64,000 nucleotides of DNA from Cheilinus undulatus (taxonomy: Eukaryota; Chordata; Actinopteri; Labriformes; Labridae), in the NCBI RefSeq assembly GCF_018320785.1, contig NC_054873.1:31214196-31278195 (forward strand), in the 5' to 3' direction. Positions 47,097 to 60,174 of the stretch are shown here, piece after piece. Position 1 is the stretch's first letter. Every line of letters starts with the position of its first letter. Made by a program: the position numbers and the translations under genes. The notes under the pieces were generated by a model. The model saw nothing but the letters and a program-made list of their open reading frames with translations, was not told the origin of the DNA and searched no databases.

Positions 47097-50000
47097 ATGA
47101 ACATGAAGTTTCTGGAGCTGGGCGACTCCATCAGTCGCTTCAGGGTTTCTCAGTCCTGTGTAGGGCTGGCAGGTTGCCTGTGTGTTTGCTACGCAGTCTG
47201 GACACCGTTCTGGCTGAATGACAGAGGACTCTGGGCAGAGTGGAATAACACTAAAACTGACCAGATAATTCGTGAAGATGGCATCGTCTTCAACGGTGAG
47301 CAACAATCTGTTATGTCCTTCCTGTCATTTGTTTGCTGTCAACAAATGAGTCACCTGTCTCAAGCTGTCTCTCAGGGTTAGGTTTAATGTGAATTCATGT
47401 GCAAAAATATTAAAGTAAATGTACAATGCAGGATGCAGATTGAACAAAGCATAAACAGGTTTCTGTAGGCTGTGTTGATGAGGCGCTGGCTCTCCTGGAG
47501 ATTAGCCTGAGGGAGATGTTTTTAGCCTACACTTCTAAGTCCTTAAAAGGGATCAGCACCAGGAGGAACATTTTGAAATACTCTGGGTTACAGAGCTTCT
47601 CAGCAGAAGTAAACAAGTTTGAGCATGTGCCTTTGCCTTCGAAAAGCATTCTTTGAATCTGTTGAGACTCACACATACCTGAAGAAAAATGAGCTGAGTT
47701 CATGATCAGCTGAAGCCTGGTTTTACCAGCTTTGTCAGATCGATTGACTAAAAAGTTAGGCCTCTTGAAAGCTTGAGTAAACCTGTCATTTCCATTTGTG
47801 CTCACTTACTCACACTAAGACTTAAACCAAGAAGTCATCTGACCTGTCTATACAAGCAGGAAGCTAATGCACCCCAAAAAGGCTCTGTTGAAACTCCCTA
47901 GAAGCTTGTTGACAATGCATATAAATAAAAAAAAAACAGTACTGAAAAGGTAAGTAAAATACAATTTAAGAAGACTATAGTACAATGAATGTACTAGAGA
48001 TTACAGTGACATATTAAAAGCTGGAAACACAGTTCAGACTCTGCTGAGTTGACAGAGCTGCACTATTCCCAATGTCATGAGGGAAGCTTTACATAACAGC
48101 AGAGAGTCTCAAATAGTGTGACAAGGCACAATGGTGTGCCTTGAGTCAAGTCTAGATTTTGGCTTGATCTCTGGTGTGTCCTGAGCAAATAAAGTGTGAC
48201 AACTGCTGTGTAAGAGGCCAATATGAAGTAGCCAACTCAGGAAGTACAACAAATAATAATAATAATAAAAAAACACAAGGAAAAAGGTTACATTCATACA
48301 GTACATACAATAGAGTCAGACTAGAAGTAACTGACATGAACTTTAGCAGGTTTGTAGCAAATTTAAGAACAAATTAGCTAACAGGTGGCAAGATTTCAAT
48401 TTAATTCTTCACCAGCCTGCAAAGTTCACCAGCAGAAACCTGAATGATGGAATGATTCACACTGGGATTAACATTAACAATACAGCTCTTACATAAGGTG
48501 AGCAGATGATTCTCCAAAAGAAGAGACATTCAGGAAAAAGAATGATTATCAGTATTCATCTACCTACAGATTAATTGTAATGGAGGGTGTAACAATGTTA
48601 GCTCAACTGTTATAAATTACTACCAGGAGAGTATTAGCATCTACAGCCAGATGCTAACTGTGTTCTCTGAGACACTTTCATGTTGAAAGTTGCACTGATT
48701 TAAAACGTAGTTGTAACTTGAGATGATACAAGTGGGTTTACAGTAGAATTAAATTTTGGAGGTTTAAATATGGTCAGCCTAAGAAAAAATAAATGTTTAT
48801 AAAATATACAGTCACTCCAAAAGGGACATTTAGGGACAAGATAGATTATTATCAGGACACTGTCAGGTTAAGAGTGTTTGCTAAACTATGGTTAGTAATA
48901 GTACCAGGATAGCACATTAGCCTGAATCAGCTTGCATTGAATTATCAATAAATGAAACAAAAGATGTGTCAACTGAATTATTATAACTTATTTTAAAGGG
49001 GCTATACCTATTTATCCAATGCCCTATTTTACACATTTTAATATCTTCTAAAGGGTTTTACATCCCAGCAATGTAGCCTATTTGCATTTTTGCACCTGAT
49101 TAAATTTGATCAAACTAAAGGCCTAGTGAAAAAATTCAATATTTGTTTTGTAGTGCACTATTTTAAAACATTTTAGCAATACACTTTGACACTCTCTACA
49201 TTGTCCTAATTATACATATATTGTTTTCTTGCGCATCATTATTATACTGTATTTGGCTACACAATTATTAACTGTACATATTACAGAAAAAAAAATTTAA
49301 AAAAGGGTTTTATGTCATCAGCAGTGTCTGTCCCCACGGCAAAATGTTAAAGTATTTTATCCAGAATCAATATTTTCTTCACCCTCATGTACTTAAACTA
49401 TGTTTTTAAGGCAGGGGTGTCTAATCCTTTTCTGCTGAGGGTCGCTTAAAAAAATATATGTGTATAAAGGTTCCACTTTCATTTACCTTACCTTGAGGAT
49501 ATTATAAAGCAAAGCTAATGTAGATTAAGATACGCTTCGGGATTGGGTGTGTTTAAATGGCTAGTTAATGGCTGAAAAGAGTGGCTCTGCCCCTGGAAGG
49601 CCATTGGTACTTCTGTTTGCTGCCATGTTCCTTCCAGCAGGGAGCTATAAATCCAGATAACATTACTAATTTGGGTCTCAATATGTTTACCATTTACAGA
49701 GTTTTGTCAATTTAGTTTAAATTAATTAGATTAATTGTTTTTGCCTTGTGATGTAACGGGAAGTTCAATACAGTCCAGCACAACCTTCCTCAAATGTGGG
49801 CCATATTTCAATTTAAAGAATTTGCTGTGGGCTAATCAAAAATGGACAGTAGGCCACATTTTGCCCACAGGCCATAGTTTGGACACCCATGTTTTAAGGT
49901 ATTATACTATTCAAAAGCTATGCTCTCATTTTATAGGCAATACTAAACTTTAGATATTGACATCTAGACAGTGACTAAATACATTTTTACCATCAATGTT

Positions 50001-51183
50001 TGATGTATTTCAGTGAGTCATACATGATTGCACAGACGCACATTCAGAACGATCCGAGTGTTGTGTGACATTAACCTGATTTCCCCTCATGCACAGAAAA
50101 TACCATAAAAAGTTCATGACCTTTGGATTTTACTGAGCTGGTTTCAGAGGTAGAAAGTGAAATAAAGCATTAGGACATCACTGAGAGTGTGTCAACAACT
50201 CAGCCTTTTTGTCTTCATCATTCTGATCACTATGGTTGATGTATTTCATTGTTTTGTGTATGGTTTTTATGTCTCCCAGCCCTAGAAGCAGAGAGGGTGT
50301 TTGGAGTTCTTGCCTTCCTTATGGCCGTGAGCACTGGTGCTCTGTGTTTGGTGTTCGCCCTCTGCTGGACGTCTGAGACGGTGCGCTCCTACTCCAACAC
50401 TCGCTCTCTCCTCATGGCAGGACAAGCACTTTATCCCACCACACTGCTGCTGCTCACCATGGCCTCCACAGGTAACATCACTGCACTGATTTAAAATGTG
50501 TAAAGCACTTGTCTGCCTGAGCCTCCAAACATGTTTTTGTGTTTCACCTCATTGATAGTGAAAAACTGGGGTTATGGGAGTTTAAAAAAAAGAAATAGAA
50601 TAAAGTCCCATTTCTAATTAACCTTCTTATAGCCTTTTGGTTTGTGCAGTTCATGTCAAAGCGAAACCTCTAGAAAATCTTTTATGTACTGCTCATTTAC
50701 ATACCCTGCAGGGCAGCACTTTTGAAAGAGACTTTTTCCTTGGAGTTGCAGTTCATTATCATACAAACTCTTTTCTAAAGCCTGAAGCACAAAATAATTG
50801 ACCTTAATGACTTTTTTCTTTTCCGCACAATGATACTTGAGTTGACTCATTTTCCTCTTTTATCTACAGGTTTCTTCTTCCTCCTAAGCTGGTCTTTTTT
50901 CACTTATCAACACAGGGAAGAAATCCATCAGGACTTCTCCAGCCTCGGTTCCTCCTGGTGGCTGGGGGCGTTAGGATGGGTCCTACTTTTGGTTGTGGAG
51001 GGGATTGTCTTTATAGCCGAACAGGCTATCGTGCCAGACATCCTGCCAGACTTAGAGAAGGCTGTGGAGAAGTGGCGGTATGCCTCTCAACTTAAGGCTG
51101 CCAAACGAACTTTCAGTGATAGTTATCTCCGTGGTAACAGCGAAAGCAGCGTGCCTTTGGAGAGGTATATGACAGAATCTTGA
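47097..51183 (+). CDS. Claudin/PMP22-like four-transmembrane protein
   Basis: Coding exons 47097-47295, 50280-50471 and 50870-51183 (stop TGA) join in phase 1 at both junctions and give 234 residues. Four membrane segments: about 20-40 (VGLAGCLCVCYAVWTPFWL), 72-97, 112-141 and 157-182. Loop 1 has W39 and the GLW motif at 44-46, as in the claudin/PMP22/CACNG superfamily, and exon 2 opens with ALEAERVFGV, where claudins have ALQAaRalmv. The two loop cysteines that usually follow GLW are missing. One N-glycosylation site, N50-N51-T52. Two Glu (174, 181) lie in or at the fourth segment. The cytoplasmic tail (about 183-234) is charged and ends YMTES. ATG at 47097 is the first in frame after the acceptor; M3 is possible. 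I cannot name the orthologue. Confidence 0.78.
47296..50279 (+). other. Intron of claudin-like gene
   Basis: No exon seen. It contains an (ATA)n run at 48251-48267, a block near 48115-48190 resembling the end of a hAT-type element ('caatggtgtgccttgag'), and the MITE at 49412-49891. Confidence 0.5.
49412..49891. mobile_element. hAT (Charlie-like) MITE with exact 8-bp target duplication
   Basis: Starts CAGGGGTGTCTAATCC and ends AGTTTGGACACCCATG, the classical CAGGGGTGTC...GACACCCCTG termini. The exact repeat TTTTAAGG flanks it at 49404-49411 and 49892-49899. 480 bp, non-coding. It lies in the claudin-like gene intron. Confidence 0.9.
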
Positions 51184-51230
51184 GGGGTGAAATAAGGACA
51201 TAACATGTAAAATAAATGTGGCTGTCTAAA
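51184..51230 (+). terminator. Poly(A) signal of claudin-like gene
   Basis: AATAAA at 51211-51216, 28 bases after the stop, followed by GT-rich sequence. A very short 3' UTR; a longer isoform is possible. Confidence 0.45.
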
Positions 51231-52419
51231 TTGTGCATGACCACACACAGAGTCAGTGAGAAGCCAGCATTCCCTCACTGGCTTAAAGATGTGTATGATC
51301 TGACATTTGTTAACTTTTAAGTGTCAGCTAGAGGAACTGAGATCCTACATTACAGAAGTCATTGAGGTTGAAGACTCCAGCTTTCTGAAGAGCTGATCAA
51401 GGTGGAGATTTTACTTTTTTGCACTCAGTATGGTATGAGAGAAAAAAGCGAAACACTAAAGACCAATAATATGACTGAAAGTTGACACTTTCCTCCTTTT
51501 TTCACATGTGCTCAGTGGTGTCATGCGTTTACCCACGTCTATATCCCCTCTGATGCATATCATTAAGTAGTATGCTGTTTCTTTTTTCCTAAGATGGGGG
51601 TCTGTCTTACTTTTCCTCTCATGGGCTAGTAGCTCTTAATTGCCCTTGTTGGTTGGCTGGGTGAGAATATTACAGTAAGCCAATCAGAACTGAAGTGAGG
51701 CGGGTCATACATTGTGGTCCTCTGGGATTCCTAGCATAGTGAACTGAGCTGGAGATGCTACTTTCTATCAGCTTGTTTCCTTCATCATAAATTCCCATTT
51801 GGATCCTACTACCTACCGGGCACCACAACACCACTGTGTATGCACTCCTAAAAATTTGTAGAAAATGTCATGAAGGCTGCTTTGCTTATTCCTGAGTTTC
51901 TTGTTCCCACGTGCACTTCAAAGCAGAAAAATATCCCTATGAGACATGAGATGAAGCGAAAAAAACCCAACAACAATGCACAAATAGTGGAAAAAACACT
52001 GGACACTATGATGTGATTTTTGCTCTTATATCGGTGTGAAGTGAAGTTTGACATACTTTGCGTATCATCAAAAGAGCAGAGAAGACTATTATAGCAAACA
52101 GAAACATGATTGAGTTGTTTCATGACATATAGAGAGATGGTATGGGTCATGCATGGGTTCCCCTTTCACTCCAATCACTAGTGGAGAATTGTCTTGAACA
52201 TTTTCTGCTCTGTTCTCACAGTAGTTCACTCAGACTTTACAAGGAAAATTCCCTTGACATTTAGCTTCCTCCACTTGCATTAGGCATGCATTTCACCCTG
52301 AAAATGTCAGGAAATGTTTACTTTTGAGTAAGTGTGGCAGCACTAAAAGTGTTTTGATTACAGTTTGGTTGATGTTGTTGTTTTTTACTATGATTGGTTG
52401 TACGATGACCAAATGACAC
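51231..52419. other. Non-coding stretch, no gene seen
   Basis: Downstream flank of the claudin-like gene. It could contain an alternative longer 3' UTR. No domain-bearing open frame. Confidence 0.5.
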
Positions 52420-52535
52420 AAGGGTTTTTTGATTTCTTCTGGGCTTTTTGCCTTTGTACAAGGATGGGATCAGGACTCAATCCTGCAGCCAGTGTATTGA
52501 GACCTGTAACCCCTTTATGGGCACCTGGGAAGAAG
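52420..52535 (-). repeat. tRNA-derived SINE fragment, antisense
   Basis: 'ggactcaatcctgcagccagtgtattgagacctgtaacccctttatgggcacc' (about 52470-52525) parallels the antisense SINE at 18541-18726. Its B box region is decayed and it is truncated at both ends. Confidence 0.55.
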
Positions 52536-52889
52536 ATAAGTTTGTCATTTCCTCCTTCAGTAGTTGAAATATGTGTTAGGAGAATTACCTAGACAAACAC
52601 AAACACAAGTAAGGTAAGTCAAGAAATAAGTCAAAAATCTGGCCAGCAAGGAATGCAACATATTCCAAGAAATAAACATCACACAAAAAGGAAGGAATGT
52701 GTTTGTGTTTGGAAGATTATTTCTTTGCTGTAACAATGTTTCTTGGTGATAAATCATATACCACTGCAAAACCTGTTTAATTCACTTTTAAATGGTGCCA
52801 CATTTGTAAGGAACTTGCATTGTGGGATGAGCAGCAGAGCTTAATATGCGGGCTGTGCCCATGAAAACAGCTTATTTTGCTGTTGTTAC

Positions 52890-53430
52890 TGACTCTTGTT
52901 TAGAGCTTCTGGTACCACCAGGTGCCTGGTTGGCAGCACCTGTGAGCATGGGCCCTGCTACAGTGGTCAGTAGGTGTCTGCTCCAAGATTCTGCATGCCG
53001 CATTTGACTGATCTGTACTGGACCTTTCTGATAGAGCAATTTCAAGCTGGTGTTCTGCAAAACCAAGTTGCAGTATTATTTGGAGTGAGCCCTAGCACCA
53101 TCTCCAAACTGAAAACCAAGTTCCATATGTCAGAGGACAGGCTGCAAAGTGGGCGTCCCCAGAAGACGATACACTAAGACGACAGTTTCCTCACCCTGTC
53201 AGCCCCCAGGAAGTGTAGGCTGTCTTCTTCAGATTTGCAGTCAGGGTTTGCAGGATGATAAGACCTACGGCTCTCTGCCCAGACAATCTAGAACGGACTG
53301 AACGCAGGCAATATCGGATCTCATAGTGCAGCCAGGAGGCCTGTCTTCAGATTTCAATCATCCAATCCACCAAACAACACCAAGCAAGTGTCAATGGCAG
53401 AATAAGCTGTTTGGCATTTGCATGGAAGAT
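52890..53430 (+). mobile_element. Tc1-like transposase N-terminal remnant
   Basis: A 67-residue frame at 52974-53177 contains a helix-turn-helix (IEQFQAGVLQNQVAVLFGVS then PSTISKLKTKF) and the linker DRLQSGRPQKT, where Tc1-type transposases have the GRP(R/K) hook between their two DNA-binding halves. Beyond the stop at 53175 the similarity continues in other frames to about 53320. The catalytic domain and terminal repeats are absent. Confidence 0.65.
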
Positions 53431-56400
53431 TTAGGTGCAACCCACTTACTCCGCTCTGCTGCTCATCGCACAAATGCATATTTGTTACTAATGTTGCACT
53501 ATTTAAAAGCGAACAGGCTTTCCAGTGGTATAAGATTTATCACTAAGAAGCATTGTTACATCAAAGAAATAATCTACCAAACACGAGTTCTTACTTTTTG
53601 TGCTAAGTTTATTTAGACCTCTTCTCAGGCATATGTTACAGTGTATACATTTCACTCACAGCTCATTGTATCAAAGATTCTCTTCATTGCTTCACCTATT
53701 TTATTTTGCCCTGACCTTATCAGCCAGAGAAAAACACCTGTGTGGGTGTCCAGAGGCTTGAAGTGACAAAAAGACTATTTTCTCTTCCTATTTGTTGTAA
53801 TGTGTCAGAGTTCCACCAGAGGACCAAGAAAAATGTGCTGTTCTCCTGATTACACTTGTTCAGAATGTCCTATATTCTATTTCAAATTAACACTCAACTG
53901 CATGGACTGTTACTAAGCTAAAATGTGCTGTACTTGTGCTGGAAACAGCTAAATAAAACTTTACATCCTTTTGTATCCTAGTGTCTCTTTACGTAAAAGA
54001 GAAAAGCTTAATAAAGCTTTACATCTGTAATAATCTGTCTGTATTGAAGACAAGCTAGAGCCATTTTACAAAGGAGGAAAAGTGTGAGCAGGCATCTGAG
54101 TACGAAGGTTCACTGCTCGGATAGTTGTCCCACACTGGCCCACCAGGAGTTTCACGTGTAATGAAACAGATTTTTTGCCAGCTTGTCTCCCTTTCTGAAA
54201 ATACTCTCCTCATGTATTTCCAGCCCACTTTTTCCCAGCTCTGCAGTAGATTTGGACCACCAGACAACAGACTGCCTCCAAAGTCGTTATTTACTCTTCT
54301 CTCACGCGTTCCCATGAGAAGAGGAAGCACTCTGACGCTGGACCGCTTATGTTTATGCTTGCAACCTGCCAAAGTGGTGGAGAATTAAGTGGCTCCGGCT
54401 CTGTTAATTGGGCGTTAATCAGGTGTTGCTCTAATTAAAAGGCAGTTCCGCCCTGTTGGGCCCTGGTAATGAGTTTGTTATTAAATCCACAGAGGATTTT
54501 TGTCTCTTTTTCAATTTACCAACAGGGTAGTGCTTAATTGCTGTGTAAATGAGGGGAATGTCCTTGAAGGTCGTCTTGCATCAGCATGCAATCCATGAGC
54601 AGAATTGTTGTAAAGACCTTTCCCTGAAAAACTTCAAATCCATTCAGCCTACTGTCTGTTGACCTCTTGTGTCCAGCTGCACCCTGACTCTTATTAAGCT
54701 CCAGATTTTTTCCAGAATCCTCTTCAAAGCTCATCTGCAAAATTGAATGAGCAGGTGACCCAGTTTCTTTTGTAAATAAAAGTCTTTTTAAAATTGATTT
54801 CCTTTTCATAAAAAGTTGCTTTATTCTCTCTGGTAGGTGCCGTCTGGGCTATTGAAAGCGCGCCGTCTTTTATGGATGCCTGAACAAACCTTCTGCTTTT
54901 TCACCTCCCATCACCCTGCTCCTTCCTCTTCCTGAGAGAAACACCGCAAAGGTTGAGAACGCCTTCAGAGAAAGACAGGCGGAATCAATGTGGAGATGGA
55001 GAGAAAGAGATAGTAAGACGTTTAGGCACAAAGGGAGAAATGACGGATGAATGGTAGGAGATGTTATACACAGATAGACAGGTGGCCTGATAGACACAGA
55101 GAGATCCCGAGTGCTGATTGTTGAAGGGCATTTCGCTACAGAGACATCAATCAGAAGATGGCACAAAGATTGAGCAGGCCACCGTTGTTTCCTGCCTGAG
55201 GCCGGCAGCATGTGTAGAACATAACCTGGCTCCAACCACAGCTCTTCATATCAATTAGAGACCAATTATACAGCCATGTCCTACTAATTACGCTGCACCG
55301 CCAGTGTGCCATCCCCCCAGTAGAAATTGTGTGTTTTTCCTCTCTCATGCGGGTCTGTGGTTGTGTTCAGCGCGATAAATAAATAAACTTGCCGCCTGCC
55401 AAGAAGAAGCATCCTTAATCTGATTTTTCAGTGCTGTAAATTTGTATTTTGGATGGGAAGAAAAAGAGAAACATAAAGTGTTGTTTTCAGTTTTACCTTT
55501 TGGTGGTGCTGGAGTAACATCTATGTCTTTGCCTCTTGCAATGAAATCTGGTGAAATGTGTGAGACACAGCTCCCATTTGATGAGCAATGCAACCACGGG
55601 AAAAAAAATCTGTGCATGTGTGCCTCTGTGTGTGAGTGTGTTTGATTTTTTATTTGCGAGCTAGACAAAGTGTGATTAATATTCTCAAGCATATTTCTGA
55701 GGATTTTCAGCCAGAATGTGCCGGACTACTTAATAAGTCAAGTTTTTATTTGGCTGGATCTTTGAGTGTGATGAATTATAAAATAAAGTGAGAACTCCAT
55801 GCTTTTTTTTTGCAGTTTTATTTCTCCATGGTTTACATAATTCACTCAGAACATTTGTAACTTTCTGACAGGTTAATGCTGTCGGGTTCAAAGTGAAAAC
55901 ACTGAAGAAATACACAGAAAGACAAGACAGCAGGGGGAGAGACAGACATAAAGATGAGAGGCGGCGAGAACAAAGGGGGGAGAGAGGATTGGAGATGTCA
56001 CACAATAGTTTCACACTGTCCCTGAATTCTGCACAGCCATGTGAGGTGTCAGATAGTGACGAACCCCATACCTTTTCTCTTCCGCCGGCTCTCTCTTTGG
56101 GACTGAATGTTTTCATGCAGTCAGAATCAGAGCTTGAGCACATGTGCCTTTCCTCTGCATTGCCATCAGTGTAAGTGGACCCTCTTTGAAAATTGGAAAA
56201 AAAGGGAAATTTGATGTCGGCAGCGCTACAGCCTCAGTAAAAAGCAGGCAGAAGGAGGGAGACGAAGAGAAAACCTTATGTCCTTCAGTCGTCTTTTCTT
56301 GCAGGGACTGAGTTCATCTCGCCTGCAGAATCTGCAATGAGCCATTGCTCTTTGAGACTGACATCCCACCCAGACCACCCTGCTGATTACATTTGTTCGG

Positions 56401-57019
56401 AGGAGCTGAGTGCTGACAGAAAGAAGTGAGACAGAGCTTGCATCAGGGAAAAAGACTTTCTTGATTCTTATGCTTTTTGCTCCCATCGATTAGGTTTGTG
56501 AGTGCAGGTGTTCCTGCATTGTCGAACTCTCTTTGTCTGCTCTGATGCTGTTTCTGTGTGTTTGAGTTTACACTTCTCTACCTTGTGTATGCGCCATATC
56601 TACACACCAGTACCCTTGTTCGTAAGTGTTGTCTTTTTGGACATCTCAGTTCATACAATGAAGCTGTAGTCCCATTCTCGTCACTCTATTCATTCCTGGC
56701 CAACTGTAGCCGCTCCCTTCTCTTATCTCTGTGTGACTAAGGAAATTAAATTACAAATATAATCACTTGGCACGAGTTTCTCCAACAGTGCGCCTCTACT
56801 TTGCATATAGAGTGTGCTTGCTATGGAGACACGTTGTGTGAAGTTACTTACTGGCCTATTTACGATAATGGGCTATGCTCTGCTAGAGGAGTCACACACC
56901 TTTTTTTACAGTGATGGTGAATGGCACAAGGTAGTGAAGCAGGAGGAGAAAGGAGAGAAAAGAAAGACACAGATTATAGTGTTGACTGTCTGGGAATATG
57001 GAGATGGCCTCCATTTTTG
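53431..57019. other. Intergenic stretch, no gene; some conserved-looking blocks
   Basis: Open frames up to 137 codons (55730-56143) have no domain, no splice context and low-complexity composition. AATAAA-rich sequence near 53950-54015. Segments at about 54380-54485 and 55235-55320 hold clustered TAAT/ATTA motifs in sequence of higher complexity than their flanks and may be conserved non-coding elements. Confidence 0.45.
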
Positions 57020-57985
57020 CAGCCATAATAGCTTCCTGCCCCTCTCTTGGAAGGCATTCACAAGGTTTTGGAGTGTTTATGTGCAATTTTGTGCCCATTC
57101 ATTCTGTGGAGTATTGATGAGGTCAGGCACTGATGTTGGACGAGAAGGCCAGCCAAGGGCCTTCTCAAAACTGTTGTCACAAAGTTGGAAGCATATCATT
57201 GGCCAGGAAGTCTTGGTATGCGTAAACATTAATGAACAGGGCCCAAACGTGCCTTCACTGCCTACAAGCACATGGCAGTGACATGGTTTGTCATCATTTG
57301 GGGGCGTCTCACAGACGTTTAGAAGTAAACCACAGCACCAAACTTTAAAATGCCTGCTGGATTACCAATAAAAGAAGAAGAAGAAATTTTAAGGTAGAAA
57401 AAATGGGGGTTTCTTCTTCTTCTGGCTGAATAATGCTTACTGAAGCGCAGCTATTTAAGGTCATCAACTCAAAACCCTGCGCCATCGGCTTTAGACGTGA
57501 CCTCGGTTGCTCATACTGAAAAAGTTAATCCCTGTTGCATGGGTTGGCTGTTCTGAGTCAAACAAAATAGAGCCATGCTGCTCAATGTAATGGAAAAGTC
57601 AGGCAGATAACGTTCTCCCGGTATCCGCCTTACCCAGACTCACCCATCAGACCACTATGCACTTCCCAATCTGATGCTTGGCATTAGACTCGGTGAGGTG
57701 AAGCTTACATGCAGCTGCTCGGCCAGAAAAATCCATCCATGAAGCTCCTGTCATTCAGTTTTTGTGCTTACATTAATTTCATTGGAAGTTCAGAAGTCTA
57801 GAAATATAGAATCAGTAGATCGTTTGTGACTTTCACGCACCATAGCCTTGGCAGATCCCTCTCTGGGATTTTAAGTGGTCCTCTGCTTCTCTACTGAGTT
57901 GCTGTTGTTCCTAAACGCTTCCACTCTGTAATAATATCACTTACAGCTGACTGTGGAATATCCTGCAGGGATGAAATTTCACTAA
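57020..57985 (-). mobile_element. Tc1/mariner-type transposase remnant, antisense
   Basis: Several blocks in order read as the reverse of one fish Tc1/mariner transposase family: 'ttttgtgcccattcat', 'gatgaggtcaggcactgatgttggac', 'acaaagttggaagca', 'tacccagactcacccatcagacc', 'gcagctgctcggcc' and 'agctgactgtggaatatcctgcaggg'. Pieces between the blocks are deleted or scrambled. A 155-codon plus-strand open frame (56814-57281) overlaps by chance. Terminal repeats not found. Confidence 0.7.
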
Positions 57986-60143
57986 CCATTTTAACGATAT
58001 GCGCATGTTTTATCTGTGCTCCTGTTTACATGTTGGAGTAACACAGGTTTTAAGCTCTGTAGTAGCAGTAAAGTAATTAATATATTAGCAGCACTAATGT
58101 TGTTTGTATAACTTATTCTGTCATACATGTTTATGACATCTAGTTCTGCCTATGACAAAATACCCAAAAATAGTTTAAAACTGTTTTCAGCTGTACTAGA
58201 TGATTTGTGCTTAGTTCCTGGCCTGTGAGCACGTTTAAATCAAACATTAACATAGTTAGCCACAGGAACACACCACCCAAAAGCCTCACAGCTATGGTCC
58301 ATGTATTTAGGGTGTTTATAAAATGCTAAAAATCTATTTTTAAGATTTCTATTCTGTATTGTAAGTTTGTTAATTAACACAGCAGCTGCTAGCAGAGGTT
58401 CTTTCCATTAGCTAGTTAAATGTTTTAACAAACACAAATTTAAAAACGGTTCTTCCCCTCTGAAGTTAAGAATGATTTCTCATGGACCTCTGGTACAGGG
58501 TTTAAAATTGTTATATCAGTTTTTGATTTTTATGACATGATTTATTAGTTGATTCAAAAATAACTGAAAGGATAACCCCATGGCAGCTTTCAGCTAACGG
58601 CATCTTTAGCAGACCTCACTGCTTTAAGCTAGCTTTTGATAGATGCTTGTTTTGTGTATCAACCTTGTGGTTATTTCAGGATTAGTTGTGTAAGTTTGAT
58701 GTATGATTTTGGAAATGGTGCGGAGTGTCAGCACAGAGTTTAGTTATACAATAAACTATATTAGGTGTTGCTATACAACTGTCTTTTACCTTTGCATCAT
58801 GGCCATAAGGCATTTAGGACATCTTAGCTACTCTCTATCTGTGTCCTAAATGCTAAATTTGATAAAGGAAGGATTTTGTAACAAACCAGTTTGGACCAGT
58901 TCAAGTGAATACTGTTCAAAACTATAGTATGTAACTTTGAACCTTAAAATAGTAGTTTAAAGTTTATCTAATATAACCTATGTGGCTGTCACATAGTGTG
59001 CACACAGCTTTACGGCACTGGTTTTCACACTAGTATTTAACTAAAAAGATACCAGTCTCTATACTGTTAGATGCAATGATACAACACGGTCTAGAGCAGG
59101 TAAAGCAGGATTAAAGCTATTTTTATTTATGTCTTAATAGTTAAGATGCTCAACTTAGACATCATGTAGGCCTATGTATTTCTACAGTATAAAGCAGATG
59201 TCTAGAAGCTCTAATGCTGTCTCTGCCACGAAAAAGACACTGAGAGCAGCTCCAAGGTTTAGACTCTGGGTTCTGCTGCCAAATATACCACGATGCAATG
59301 TCTTGCTTTAAAAAAACTGCAATAAAACAACCCTACACCTGTCAGTTAAGATGGTGATTCAGTGACTAAAATATCAATTAACTACTCACTAGAGAGTGAA
59401 GTGAATTTGTGAACCAGGGAGTGATTTCAGACGCAGCATCTTTCACTCACAGATGCCAACTGCCATTGTGTAGACAGCTTCCTCTTCAGCTCGAATCTAT
59501 TCCCCACACGTTAGACCATCTGACTGAATAAACAGTCCTCATCTCTCTCCCTCTCCTCTCGCTGCCTCTGTCTGTTTTGCAGGTCTCTCACAAAAAAGGA
59601 ATGGATGAAAACCTGTGTATATTAGAAGATGTGTGTCCCTCGGGAGCACAAAAAGGAAAGACGGTAGACGGGGAGTGAGGGGAGTATGAATAGAAGAATA
59701 GCATTTTTATCATTGTTATGAAAAGGCCATCACATGCTTCCCATGACTATATCCCTTATTCCCTATTCAGCCAGGAATGTACTTGCCTATGCAGAGGCTG
59801 TTGCATTTGCTTGTAGAGGCAGAGCAGCAAATGCAAAACTGTATCAATGCCTTTGGCTCCTCCTGCACCCAAAGCACTCCCCAAGCAGGCAGACACCTCA
59901 TTTATTTGTGATCTTTATACATTCAGTGCTAGGGACAAGAATTGTCGTGATACAGATACTGAAAAATGTCTACAATATGGCTGAAAACATAACATAAAGC
60001 ACAGGTGTGTGTGCCAGTCAATGAACAGAGCCTATACAGCCACAGCATCTGGGTTTATATAGGCTAAGCAACAAGTAGAGTGAGAACATAGAACTAGTAG
60101 TACAGATAGTATTGTTAGCTATAGCTAAATGGATTTGTTTGTT

Positions 60144-60174
<31 letters not shown>

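Noticed and set aside
55730..56143. 137-codon minus-strand frame
   Set aside because: Ser/Leu-rich low complexity opposite a purine-rich stretch; no homology recognised.
56814..57281. 155-codon plus-strand frame
   Set aside because: Its second half is the antisense of a degraded Tc1/mariner transposase.
59565..59680. Acceptor-like tract followed by a 32-codon frame
   Set aside because: No donor, no recognisable protein, no neighbouring exons; likely chance.
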